Below are positions 8,638 through 17,575 of a DNA stretch of 32,435 bases, in pieces (position 1 is the first letter of the stretch; every line of letters starts with the position of its first letter). The DNA is from Planctomycetota bacterium (GTDB taxonomy: Bacteria; Planctomycetota; Planctomycetia; Pirellulales; Lacipirellulaceae), in contig JAADGD010000158.1 of assembly GCA_013152515.1 (NCBI GenBank), forward strand, positions 1 through 32,435, read 5' to 3'. A program made the position numbers and the translations under genes. The notes below the pieces were generated by a model that worked only from the letters and a program-made list of their open reading frames with translations, made no database searches and was not told the origin of the DNA.

Positions 8638-10638
8638 TCAATAACGATCTAAACCGTCGATCCAGCGAGCTATGCTCGCTCGCGTTGCAGCATCGATTTC
8701 TTTTGTTACGTCACTCGTCGACCGGCGCTGTAACCACGTCGTAGGATAACCCGCTTCGCGAAGCTGTTCGATGTCGCGACGGATGAGTGGGGCAAAGTTG
8801 GAATTCTGCGACTCGATGGCCAGCAACGCCAAACGATTGTTGGGAGAAACGTCTCGCGGCTTGAGAGTACGAGGCAGTGGCGCGTCGATACTAATCACTC
8901 CGGCAAAGGCACTTTTGCTTTTCAGTGCCAAGGCATACGCCAATTGGCCTGCCTTGCCTTGGCCAGCAACTACCATTCTGTGGCGATCGATGTTGAAACG
9001 TCGCGACGCGGCTCGCGCAAGCTGCTGTAGGTACGACAAATCGTCTGCCTGCCATACGGATTCTTTTTGCGGAGGTGCGATTAGCAACAATATCCCGTCA
9101 CGTCGGCAAATGGCCTGCCAAGCATCGACCAATGATTGATTTTTCTCTGCCTTGCCATCTCCCAACCACAGCAACAAACCCAATGCTTGGTCTTTGTCAG
9201 CCGCTGGCGAGAAGTAAACGGCTTCCTGCGAAAATTCGGGCAGCGTGAGCTTTTCTAGCTTCGCATCCTCGCCATGTTCGTTCAATTTGGGTTGAATCGA
9301 TCCTGGTTGAACTCTAGCCGGCAAATTGGCCGCTAACATTATTTCCTCTGGCACGGTTGATAGCTCGACGGTGAAGGTCAATTCTTCCTCACCTCGAGCA
9401 ACGACTATTTCGGCGGTTTGCCCTGGATGCAACCCCGCCAAGGTGCTTCGGGCTTCGAGAGTCGTTTTGATTTCTACATCGTTGATTTTGGTGATGCGAT
9501 CGCCCGCTTCGAGGCCCGATTCGCTCGCTGGACTGTTGGACCAAATAGTACGCGTTGCCGCACCCTTTGGCAGATCCTTCTCTGGGTTGCGAACAGGTAA
9601 AACGCCTAAGAAAGCGTGGCGGTAGAGAGCCAATTTGCCCGCAAGCGTAACCTTGGATTGGATATCTTCTTCCTCACGCCGAAGCGTCACACGAACCGTG
9701 TCGCCAGCGTAAAGTGGAATAATCTGAAATCGTAGCTGAGCTTGCGTCGAAACCGCGCGACCGTTCACCGCAGTAATAAGATCGTTCGCCTTCCAGCCCG
9801 CGATTGCCGCAGGCGACTCGGGCCAGACCGAAACAATCTTTGGCGATGTCATGTGCGCATCACCGCTGGCGAGGCCGATACCCAATTTGCCAGGCAGTAA
9901 ATCCTCGCCCTGCTTCCAGCGTTCAAGGATGCCCAAGACATGATCGAGCGGTACAGCAAAACCAATTCCAGAATCATAATATTCGGCGCCCGCCACTTCG
10001 CTCTCGGCCCCGCCACTTGCGGCTTGGGGCGACATCGGCACCAAGACCCCGAGTACACGGCCCGAAATATCAACCAACGGCCCGCCATAGTTGGCGACCG
10101 AAACACTCGCGTCGGTTTGAATCACGCGTCCATACTTGCGATGAATCGCGCTGACAATGCCGACCGAAACCCCGACCTCTTCTGCTTGGAAGGTTCTCCC
10201 CAACGCCACTGCCCATTGCCCGACGCGCATCGTCTCGTGCGCGACCGGTTTGGGTACAGGCAGCGGTAGCTCCGTGTTCACTTTCAGCAAGACTAGCATC
10301 CGATTTTTGTCACGGGCGATCAACTTTGCTGCACGTTGTTTGCCATCGGCCAGTCGCACCAAGATCGAACTTGGGTGACCGGCGAAATTAAACGCGCTCG
10401 AAACGATGTAGCCATCTGCCGAAACGATCAGGCCGGTAGTGGGGCCTTGCGAGAGGAGTGTCTTGCCCACGCGATCGAGACCGCCAACGGTTCGGATTTG
10501 CACGACCGAGTTGGCTACCGAGGCTGTCGCGTCGTGGAGTGCTTGCTGCTCTAGCTCTGCTAGGCTTTGTTCAGTGCCGCGCGCTGGCGAAAATGCAAGC
10601 AATGTCAAAACGAGTAAGATTACTGTTAATGGTCTCAT
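8638..10638 (-). CDS. Trypsin-fold (S1C/HtrA-like) protein with two PDZ domains and a C-terminal alpha/beta-hydrolase-like domain; predicted catalytically inactive
   Basis: HtrA-like core (GLIVSADGYIVSSAFNFAGHPSSILVRLADGKQRAAKLI; VIQTDASVSVANYGGPLVD). PDZ segments IVSVWPESPAAIAGWKANDLITAVNGRAV and TIWSNSPASESGLEAGDRITKINDVEI. C-terminus MVVAGQGKAGQLAYALAL. The start overlaps the upstream stop (ATGA). Confidence 0.82.
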   Translation of the reverse strand: MRPLTVILLVLTLLAFSPARGTEQSLAELEQQALHDATASVANSVVQIRTVGGLDRVGKTLLSQGPTTGLIVSADGYIVSSAFNFAGHPSSILVRLADGKQRAAKLIARDKNRMLVLLKVNTELPLPVPKPVAHETMRVGQWAVALGRTFQAEEVGVSVGIVSAIHRKYGRVIQTDASVSVANYGGPLVDISGRVLGVLVPMSPQAASGGAESEVAGAEYYDSGIGFAVPLDHVLGILERWKQGEDLLPGKLGIGLASGDAHMTSPKIVSVWPESPAAIAGWKANDLITAVNGRAVSTQAQLRFQIIPLYAGDTVRVTLRREEEDIQSKVTLAGKLALYRHAFLGVLPVRNPEKDLPKGAATRTIWSNSPASESGLEAGDRITKINDVEIKTTLEARSTLAGLHPGQTAEIVVARGEEELTFTVELSTVPEEIMLAANLPARVQPGSIQPKLNEHGEDAKLEKLTLPEFSQEAVYFSPAADKDQALGLLLWLGDGKAEKNQSLVDAWQAICRRDGILLLIAPPQKESVWQADDLSYLQQLARAASRRFNIDRHRMVVAGQGKAGQLAYALALKSKSAFAGVISIDAPLPRTLKPRDVSPNNRLALLAIESQNSNFAPLIRRDIEQLREAGYPTTWLQRRSTSDVTKEIDAATRASIARWIDGLDRY

Positions 10639-11711
10639 GGCTTTACATCGTCAGAGGCGGGAGTTGATTTTTTTACAGATGGCGTCTTGGCAGTTAAGAC
10701 AAACTCTCGAAGCGCACCATCGCGGAGAACGGAAATCGAAATAGGTTCGGCTCGTTCGACCTGTTGGAGTTGCTTGACGACAGCGCGATACGAATCGACT
10801 GGCTCGCTTCCGATAAAAACGACCAAGTCATCTGGTCGGAGCCCTGCTCGTTCGGCGGGCGAATCGCGATGCACCGAGTCGATGTACGCAGGCGTTCGCG
10901 GCAACACGTCGGGAATCAACACAATCCCCAGCGTCTCGGTCGAATGCGATTCCACTGAGGGCGGCAACTCTACACGCGTACGATCTAAACGACCAGCCCG
11001 GAGATCGTCGACCACTTCTACAAAACTAGCCGTCGGCAACGCATAATTCAACCAAGTGCCAGTCACTTCGCTACGCAGCTCTTTGCCGAGAATGCCCAAC
11101 AGCCGACCTTGCCAATCGACGAGTGCGCCGCCAGCCGCGCCGGGGTTGTTGGTGTAGGCGTCGAGCACATAAACTTGGCCACGATAGTTTGCTTGATAAG
11201 CGCCTCGTCGCGCCTTGAGGGGCGCGATGGCGGTGATGACGCCTTGCAAAACGCTGACCGGTTCGTCGCCGGTGGCAATGCCGTAGAGATTGCTGAGTGC
11301 TAGGATGCGTTGGCCTGGGAAAGGGAGGGAGGAGTTGCGCTGCAGAGCAACGTCGCTTCGTAGATTGAAGTGGGGGAGCTGTTCTTCTTCGACGGGGAGT
11401 TTTAGGAGTGCTAGCTCGGTGATGGGGTCGCTGCCGAGGAATTCGGCTTGCCATTTGCGTCCGTCATGGAGAATCACCGCTAGATCGTCGGTGTCGAGTA
11501 CGTAGCTGAGCGCTGTCAGCACATGCCCTTCGGGCGAAATTAAGATGCCCGACTGATATGCTTCGAGTTGCCGCAACCCGCCAGCGCCGAAAATTTTCAC
11601 CACTTTGTTTTGCGTTGTGCGAATGGTTTGTTGAAGCTCGGTAGCGTTAACCTTCGCAGACAACGCCAAACAGACGACGACAACAAGCAGCGAGAACATG
11701 ATTCGTTGCAT
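10635..11711 (-). CDS. Trypsin-fold (S1C/HtrA-like) PDZ protein; predicted catalytically inactive
   Basis: SGILISPEGHVLTALSYVL, SDPITELALLKL, TNNPGAAGGALVDWQGRLLGIL, and PDZ YIDSVHRDSPAERAGLRPDDLVVFIGSEPV. Start chosen at the internal Met (MQRIMFSLLVVVVCLALSAKVNA signal peptide, TGATG overlap) rather than 11750. Confidence 0.82.
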   Translation of the reverse strand: MQRIMFSLLVVVVCLALSAKVNATELQQTIRTTQNKVVKIFGAGGLRQLEAYQSGILISPEGHVLTALSYVLDTDDLAVILHDGRKWQAEFLGSDPITELALLKLPVEEEQLPHFNLRSDVALQRNSSLPFPGQRILALSNLYGIATGDEPVSVLQGVITAIAPLKARRGAYQANYRGQVYVLDAYTNNPGAAGGALVDWQGRLLGILGKELRSEVTGTWLNYALPTASFVEVVDDLRAGRLDRTRVELPPSVESHSTETLGIVLIPDVLPRTPAYIDSVHRDSPAERAGLRPDDLVVFIGSEPVDSYRAVVKQLQQVERAEPISISVLRDGALREFVLTAKTPSVKKSTPASDDVKP

Positions 11712-13480
11712 CAATTCTTTTCCTCTCTCGAATCTGTACCGAATTTCCAATCGCTGATTTCCAGCTCAAAAAACTGTTGATCGCCGTGAAGCACACGCCA
11801 CTTCCGAGGCAACCGACGGCCAGAGACTTCGCCATAGTCAGAGAGTTGCAGCTCGCACGGATCGACACCGTCGCGCGGCAGCATCACGATGCCGACCAGT
11901 TCTCCCGATTGCGTGTCAAATTGAAAGCAGGTTTCAATTCCGGCATAGATACCAATCAAGCAGTCGACCATCGTGCCCTCGGGCTTGCTGGGTAGCTGCC
12001 CAAGGTAGTAAACCTCGCCATATTTCCGCAGGCCTTTGTCAATCAGACGCTGCCAAAGATGAAGCGTCAACAACAGGCCGCCAGATTTTGGTGGACTCAG
12101 CTGAGATGCCAAATCGTCCGTGGCTAAGGCGTTAGAAAATGCGGCACCAGAAACCGAATTTTGTAGCTGAATCGTCGCTCGCTCGCGATCTATCTCGATG
12201 GCGATATTCTCAGCAGAAATTTCCCAATCAAAACCAGCTTTCTCCAATACCTGTCGATCTGCATAGTTTCCCCACAATTGCGACTGTTTTTTCTCGTTGT
12301 ACCAATAGTTGGCGTAGCCGCGACGAGCAACGAATCGCTTGGAAACCGTTTCGGGTAACTTGGTCTTCTTTTTCGACAGATTTGGCAGCTTGGGTTTAGG
12401 TGTTTCCTCACCATCAGGCGCCGGGCGATCGCCGCCGGGAGGTTCCGCAGGCTTTTGCTCCTGCTTTTGAACCAAATCGTAGAGTTGCGATTGATCGTGA
12501 ACGCCCATGAGACGAACCGTCGTGTCAAAACTTTGCCCGTCGCGACGAAAAGTAAGCGGCACCAGCCAACCACGCGGGAACACGCCGAGCGCGTTTTTCA
12601 GTCGATTTGCCGTCGTAATGTCACGGCCAGCAAAACGTACGATTTGGTCGCCGTAGCGCAATCCACGGCGAAAGGCATCGCTGTTGTCGAGAATCTCGTC
12701 GACAGAGACACGCCCTTCGTCAGAGGTGGAAACCGTAGCACCCAACGTCGCGTGATCGACGATTCGGCCACTCTTGAGATGCGGCAAAAAGTGTTTGATT
12801 TGATTGATCGAAATCGCGTAACCGACACCAACATTCACACGCCCACGCTTTTCAAACGAGCCACGCCCATTGATCCCAATCAATTTGCCGTCCGCAGCAA
12901 ATAACGGGCCACCAGAGTTGCCCGGATTAATCGCAGCATCGGTTTGAATGCAGTCGGCATACTCCAGTAGTGTACCAGCCGGATATTGATAACGGTGCAC
13001 GCCCGACACCATGCCGTAGGCGATCGAAGGCTGAAAATCGTCGGCCAACAAAAAAGGATTGCCCGAGGTAAACACCCAATCTCCAACCGTAACGCGATCG
13101 CTATCGCCCAGCGGGGCGTGCGGGAAATCGTCGCGTCCTAAGAGTTGAATCAGTGCCACATCGCCGACAGGATCAATACCAACGATCACCGCGTCATAGA
13201 CTTTGCCGTCTGCCATGCCGCATTTCATTGCTGAGCCGCAAGCGGCAGTGACGTGAAAATTGGTGAGCGCAAAACCATCGGGCGAAATTACCACGCCGGA
13301 GCCACCACCTTGACCGCTGCCATCGAACACGGCAACCGTCGTCGCAGCGGCACGCTCCATCACCTCAATGCGCTGCTGCTCGGCCTGCAAGACCTCAGCA
13401 GCAGGCTCGGCTTGTGCGAGAAAAGGCCAGACAGAACCTGCCACCCAAAAAAACATTCTCAGTAATCGTTGTTGGTTCAT
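11711..13480 (-). CDS. S1C/HtrA-family serine protease with PDZ domain, predicted active
   Basis: GGGSGVVISPDGFALTNFHVT (His), GIDPVGDVALIQL (Asp), IQTDAAINPGNSGGPLF (Ser), and PDZ VDEILDNSDAFRRGLRYGDQIVRFAGRDI. Signal peptide. ATGA overlap with the upstream gene. Confidence 0.92.
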   Translation of the reverse strand: MNQQRLLRMFFWVAGSVWPFLAQAEPAAEVLQAEQQRIEVMERAAATTVAVFDGSGQGGGSGVVISPDGFALTNFHVTAACGSAMKCGMADGKVYDAVIVGIDPVGDVALIQLLGRDDFPHAPLGDSDRVTVGDWVFTSGNPFLLADDFQPSIAYGMVSGVHRYQYPAGTLLEYADCIQTDAAINPGNSGGPLFAADGKLIGINGRGSFEKRGRVNVGVGYAISINQIKHFLPHLKSGRIVDHATLGATVSTSDEGRVSVDEILDNSDAFRRGLRYGDQIVRFAGRDITTANRLKNALGVFPRGWLVPLTFRRDGQSFDTTVRLMGVHDQSQLYDLVQKQEQKPAEPPGGDRPAPDGEETPKPKLPNLSKKKTKLPETVSKRFVARRGYANYWYNEKKQSQLWGNYADRQVLEKAGFDWEISAENIAIEIDRERATIQLQNSVSGAAFSNALATDDLASQLSPPKSGGLLLTLHLWQRLIDKGLRKYGEVYYLGQLPSKPEGTMVDCLIGIYAGIETCFQFDTQSGELVGIVMLPRDGVDPCELQLSDYGEVSGRRLPRKWRVLHGDQQFFELEISDWKFGTDSREEKN

Positions 13481-14742
13481 TGACTCAGTCGTGCCTCTGC
13501 CAAATGAAGTCGGTCGCCAAAGTCGAGATTCTTACCGTAGTCGACCACGATGCGCAGCTCGCGCGCGTCGTCTAGCGCGACGTCGATTGCCGTGGGTGCC
13601 GAACTACCTTCGATTTCGCCCTGCCAAATCGAGCGGCGGTCGGCAAAAATTTCGAGCGTGACATTTCCTTGATTGGCCGTTTCGGGATCGATACCCGCCA
13701 GCGTCACAAAACGTCGCATCCCTGTCGGTACGCGATAGCGAATTTCGCTCCGACTGCGTATCGCCAAGCCCTTGTCGTAAGTTTTCAGCACTCCGTCAAT
13801 GCTTGCCGATTTCGCTGGTGGCCAACGCAACGCAATAGTCGATCCCGTGAAAGATTGATCACGACGGGGCAGGCCATGTCGCAGGATCAATGTTGCCGAC
13901 GTCGGCAAACCAATGCGTGGCGTCCAGTTTTGTTCGATCGGCTGTAAATCGCTCAGATAAACGAGTTTTCCTTGCGAGTAATCGGCGTCGTGCAATAACT
14001 CCAAAGCAAAAGATAACGCGAAGCCGCCACTTGTGCGTACACGTACTTCTTGCTGCTGGTACGAAATCTCAACGACCGGCAAACGTACACCATCACGTAA
14101 GTTCAGCCAACAGACGGGCTTTTTTACGGTTGGCAGCTGTGCATGAAAGTATGCCAGCGCCGCAACTTTCGATCGTTTCACAGGGATCGCTTCACCCTCC
14201 CAGATAAACTCAACCTGCTCTGGCGAGACATCACCTACAATGCCGGATAAATGATCAAACGTCCCCGTTTTCTTCTTGCGAACGACGAGCAGATCGCCTA
14301 CTAGATCCTGAGAGACTCTTTCTCGACCTGAAAAATCGGTCGCCAGTTGGACGAATGCGACACGATCGGTCGAAAGCGTCATCGGTTGCTCAGCGAGTGG
14401 AGTTACGATCGTGGCTTCGCCCCTCTGAACTGTGTAGCGATGATGCGACAGCCACGTACCATTGACCAGCTCAAGTAAAAGTTTCTCCGAAGCCTCTTTG
14501 GGACTTTCCTGTTGCCAACGTACGCGAAGTAGTTGAGGCGAAGCGATCGTGACGGATTCGTTCTCCGCTCGCACAGTCAATTCCGAAGCACTCCAATCCA
14601 TCAGCTCGCCGCTGATCTGCGTACCGTCAATCGTCGTGACGCTAACAGCCCTCTCCTTCGCCATTGCCAGCAGAGGCTGCGCGAGAACTAGCCCAAACGC
14701 AAATAGCCCTCTCATCAATAGTTGTCGATTGTCGTTTGTCAT
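13477..14742 (-). CDS. Secreted protein with NPCBM-like C-terminal domain
   Basis: Signal peptide (GLFAFGLVLAQPLLAMA). C-terminal STIALRWPPAKSASIDGVLKTYDKGLAIRSRSEIRYRVPTGMRRFVTLAGID...VTLEIFADRRSIWQGEIEG resembles NPCBM/NEW2 carbohydrate-binding modules. Confidence 0.7.
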   Translation of the reverse strand: MTNDNRQLLMRGLFAFGLVLAQPLLAMAKERAVSVTTIDGTQISGELMDWSASELTVRAENESVTIASPQLLRVRWQQESPKEASEKLLLELVNGTWLSHHRYTVQRGEATIVTPLAEQPMTLSTDRVAFVQLATDFSGRERVSQDLVGDLLVVRKKKTGTFDHLSGIVGDVSPEQVEFIWEGEAIPVKRSKVAALAYFHAQLPTVKKPVCWLNLRDGVRLPVVEISYQQQEVRVRTSGGFALSFALELLHDADYSQGKLVYLSDLQPIEQNWTPRIGLPTSATLILRHGLPRRDQSFTGSTIALRWPPAKSASIDGVLKTYDKGLAIRSRSEIRYRVPTGMRRFVTLAGIDPETANQGNVTLEIFADRRSIWQGEIEGSSAPTAIDVALDDARELRIVVDYGKNLDFGDRLHLAEARLSQ

Positions 14743-14747
14743 TTTTT

Positions 14748-15827
14748 TTACCGAGAAGGATTGGTACTCGATTCGTCAGCTAACTCGCGAAAATACTGCT
14801 CGATCAATTGGCGATAATGGGCGGGAAATTCGCGGCCGATCTGCTGCAACGCTTGCTCGCGTTCTTTCGCAGGCAAGTCTCCCCAGCCCGACTGGTTGCC
14901 GATATTGCGCTGCTCAACTTTCATCGGCGCCCGCATTGAGGGCAACTGGCTATCTTGCATCGGCTTAGAACTTTGTTGGGCACCGCCCGACTGGCCGCTT
15001 TGTTGCTGTTGCTGCTGTTCCAATTTTTTGATGATGCGATCGAGCGAATCGACCACACTTTTCTCGACCACCTGTACTTGCTTGCCCGCGCGGCCAATGT
15101 CGAGTCGCCGCCGGACATCGTTCATCCGTCGGGCTACGTGATCGAGTGATTCGTCCTTCAAGCCGGCGAGGTCACGCCGCAACAACTGCGCCACCTGGAG
15201 ATAGCGTCGTGACAATTGTTCTTCTTGCTCTAACAATTGCGCGAGTACCAAACGGCTGCGGTCAGGATCGACAACTTGGTGGTAAGCGACCATCCGATAA
15301 AACAACAGGCCTGCCGGATCGACGACTTCATCGGTTTTCAAGTCATCCAAGGTTTGCAACACTTCGTCATAGAGATTGTGCTGCGCAAGCCAACGTGCGT
15401 AGTACAAACGCAAATTGAATCGCAAAACATCGGGCAAAGTTGTGTCTTCCAGCCAATCGGCCTGGGGCGGCAGAGGGTCTTTGTGCGGGGCATTGCAAGC
15501 GTCCAACAACGCTTTTGCTCGGGGTTCGACCAAAGCAAAAGTTTCAACAGCACGGTCGAGCAGCGCACTGCCGTCGCTGGCACGCAGATTGCCAGCCGGC
15601 CATAACGAGTGGGCTTGAAAATCGTCTTCCTGATTGAGATTGGCACCATCGAGCCAAGTCAACATCTGGGCGCGAACTTGTTCGTAGCTGGGTAATTTCC
15701 AACTGGCCTCGAAGGTGATCTCCGCTTGTGCTGGTAAAATCATCATGCTTAGAGCGATAATGCTCAAGGGGCTAAGCCGTGAGCGGCGGGGGGCATTTGA
15801 TTTTTTGGATCGTCCGGGGATTTTCAT
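14748..15827 (-). CDS. Hypothetical secreted protein, helical, Q/S-rich segment
   Basis: 359-aa ORF with a hydrophobic N-terminus (SIIALSMMILPAQA) and a poly-Gln-like stretch (KKLEQQQQQQSGQSGG). ATGA overlap with the upstream gene. Confidence 0.7.
   Translation of the reverse strand: MKIPGRSKKSNAPRRSRLSPLSIIALSMMILPAQAEITFEASWKLPSYEQVRAQMLTWLDGANLNQEDDFQAHSLWPAGNLRASDGSALLDRAVETFALVEPRAKALLDACNAPHKDPLPPQADWLEDTTLPDVLRFNLRLYYARWLAQHNLYDEVLQTLDDLKTDEVVDPAGLLFYRMVAYHQVVDPDRSRLVLAQLLEQEEQLSRRYLQVAQLLRRDLAGLKDESLDHVARRMNDVRRRLDIGRAGKQVQVVEKSVVDSLDRIIKKLEQQQQQQSGQSGGAQQSSKPMQDSQLPSMRAPMKVEQRNIGNQSGWGDLPAKEREQALQQIGREFPAHYRQLIEQYFRELADESSTNPSR
15771..15794. repeat. REP-like element GCTAAGCCGTGAGCGG inside a CDS N-terminus
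   Basis: Differs at one position from the core at 4238 and 18011. Encodes RRSRLS on the minus strand, just before the signal-peptide hydrophobic core. Confidence 0.55.
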
Positions 15828-17563
15828 TGATTTCTCCCGCTATCGAGATCGCGCGTTGCCTCAAAAATGCGTTCCTGCCGCCGTGCTAGAGTGTTGAGTT
15901 CCTCTAGTAGATCAGGCTCAACCGCCGGCTGGTCGCCCAAAAGTTCGCCGTAACGTTTCGTGCGGCGATTAATCCTGTTCTGCAATGCTCGAATCATACG
16001 CAACTCGGCCAATTGGTCCACTAAGGGTTTTTCGTCTGGGTTGCCTTGAGACTGCTGCGGCTGCGACTTTTGAGCCCGCGCCTTTTTGATTGCCTGTTGC
16101 AATGCGGCCAGCGTTTCTTCCAAAGCGGTGATGATATCTTCTTCTAGGCCTTGGGTAATCAAGGAAATTTTGACCTCGCCCAATCGTTTGGCAACATTTT
16201 TCATGTCGTCGCGTGCTTGTTCGATCGCTTCGGGAAACGCGACCGTCGTGCCATCCTCGCGCAGCAAAACGAGCGCTCGCTCGGCTTCGCGGACAATTAG
16301 ACGCTCTTGACGATCCAGTCGTCCGCTGGCAATTTCGATTTCATGCTCAGGCACAGAAGCGGTCGTCGAAGCTTGGCTCGCCTCCAGCTTTTTCGTCTGC
16401 TCATACACTTCGACTTGGGCGTCCAACATCTTACGAAAGCGGGCTTCAAGCAACACCAGCATTCGTTCAAGCTCTTCTTCTCGTAACTGTCGTAAGATAC
16501 GTTCCAATTCGGCCTTCGCCTGTTCGAGTTCCCGTAGCGCCTGCTCTTGACGATCGGCCGCTTTGTCACGTTTTGCCTCTTCAAGACGTTCAAGTGCTTG
16601 TTGCATCCGTTGCTGCGCTTTTTTCAAGCGTTGTTGGGCACGCTCGGCCGGCCCTTGTGGCGACTCGGGCGAAGGTTCGGAGGGTTCTCCTCCACTTTGT
16701 GAAGGCTGCGATTGCCCCTGTCCCTGAGACGGCGGGCTCTCGTTTGACTTGCCACTAGGACTTTGTTGTGAGCCTTCCTGAGGTTGGCCCGGCGAGTTGT
16801 TCCCGCTAGGCTTTCCCCCTCCTTCTTGCGGTTTGTCGGAAGGCTTATCCTCTGCTTTCTCTTCTATGGATTTCCCGTTCTTGTCCTTGGGCTGGCCTTG
16901 TTCGCTCGAGTTTTGTGACTTTTTGCTTTCGTCACTTTTACCTGATTTCGAACCCTCGGTCGCGTTGATGAGTTGTTCGAGTTTCTCGGTCGACTCTGCG
17001 AGACGCTTTTGGGCCTCGGTGAGTTGCTTGGTTTCGTCGCCACCCTCGGTACGCGCTTTGATGCCCCGCTGCAATTGGATCAATCGTTTGATCTCGGCCA
17101 GATACTTGCGAATTCGTTTACGTTCCGATTCGATTTGCTTGTCCCGGTCTTCTTGCAGCAAAAGATCGAGTAATTTTTGCAAGTCGACCTGCAACTCGCC
17201 CTGCGCGGTCGACGCTTTGCCCAAAGAATCGTCTTTCAGGGCGTTAATGATGCCATCGAAACGGCCAGCAATGTCTCGCTCGCGACTTTTGGCGACCAGT
17301 TCACGCAGCAATCGCGCCCTGCGCGGTTGTGTCGCACGTGACAGTTCGGCAAGCCGTCCTGCTAAAAGTTCGAGTTGGTCGTAACGGTCTGCTAGCCGCG
17401 ATTGCTTGGCAGTTAGTGGGGCGTCCGCTGCTTGCCTCTGTCGCAGCGGGTTGCCGTTGTTGTTTGATTGCGCAAAGGCTGTTGGGTTGCCTATTAACAA
17501 CAGCGCAAACAGCGACAGAATCAATCGACCTCTCAGACGCATGGCATGTTTTCGCATAGTCAT
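15824..17563 (-). CDS. Hypothetical secreted coiled-coil protein with S/G/P/Q-rich linker
   Basis: 579 aa with a signal peptide (LILSLFALLLIGNPTAFAQ). Central low-complexity NNSPGQPQEGSQQSPSGKSNESPPSQGQGQSQPSQSGGEPSEPSPESPQG, followed by heptad-like AQQRLKKAQQRMQQALERLEEAKRDK. Confidence 0.75.
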   Translation of the reverse strand: MTMRKHAMRLRGRLILSLFALLLIGNPTAFAQSNNNGNPLRQRQAADAPLTAKQSRLADRYDQLELLAGRLAELSRATQPRRARLLRELVAKSRERDIAGRFDGIINALKDDSLGKASTAQGELQVDLQKLLDLLLQEDRDKQIESERKRIRKYLAEIKRLIQLQRGIKARTEGGDETKQLTEAQKRLAESTEKLEQLINATEGSKSGKSDESKKSQNSSEQGQPKDKNGKSIEEKAEDKPSDKPQEGGGKPSGNNSPGQPQEGSQQSPSGKSNESPPSQGQGQSQPSQSGGEPSEPSPESPQGPAERAQQRLKKAQQRMQQALERLEEAKRDKAADRQEQALRELEQAKAELERILRQLREEELERMLVLLEARFRKMLDAQVEVYEQTKKLEASQASTTASVPEHEIEIASGRLDRQERLIVREAERALVLLREDGTTVAFPEAIEQARDDMKNVAKRLGEVKISLITQGLEEDIITALEETLAALQQAIKKARAQKSQPQQSQGNPDEKPLVDQLAELRMIRALQNRINRRTKRYGELLGDQPAVEPDLLEELNTLARRQERIFEATRDLDSGRNQ

Positions 17564-17575
17564 TTCTCAGGAAAA

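Noticed and set aside
8750-8765. 12-bp palindrome GCTTCGCGAAGC
   Set aside because: Lies inside a coding region and encodes ordinary residues (REAG). Palindromes of this length are expected in this composition, and no partner copy was seen.
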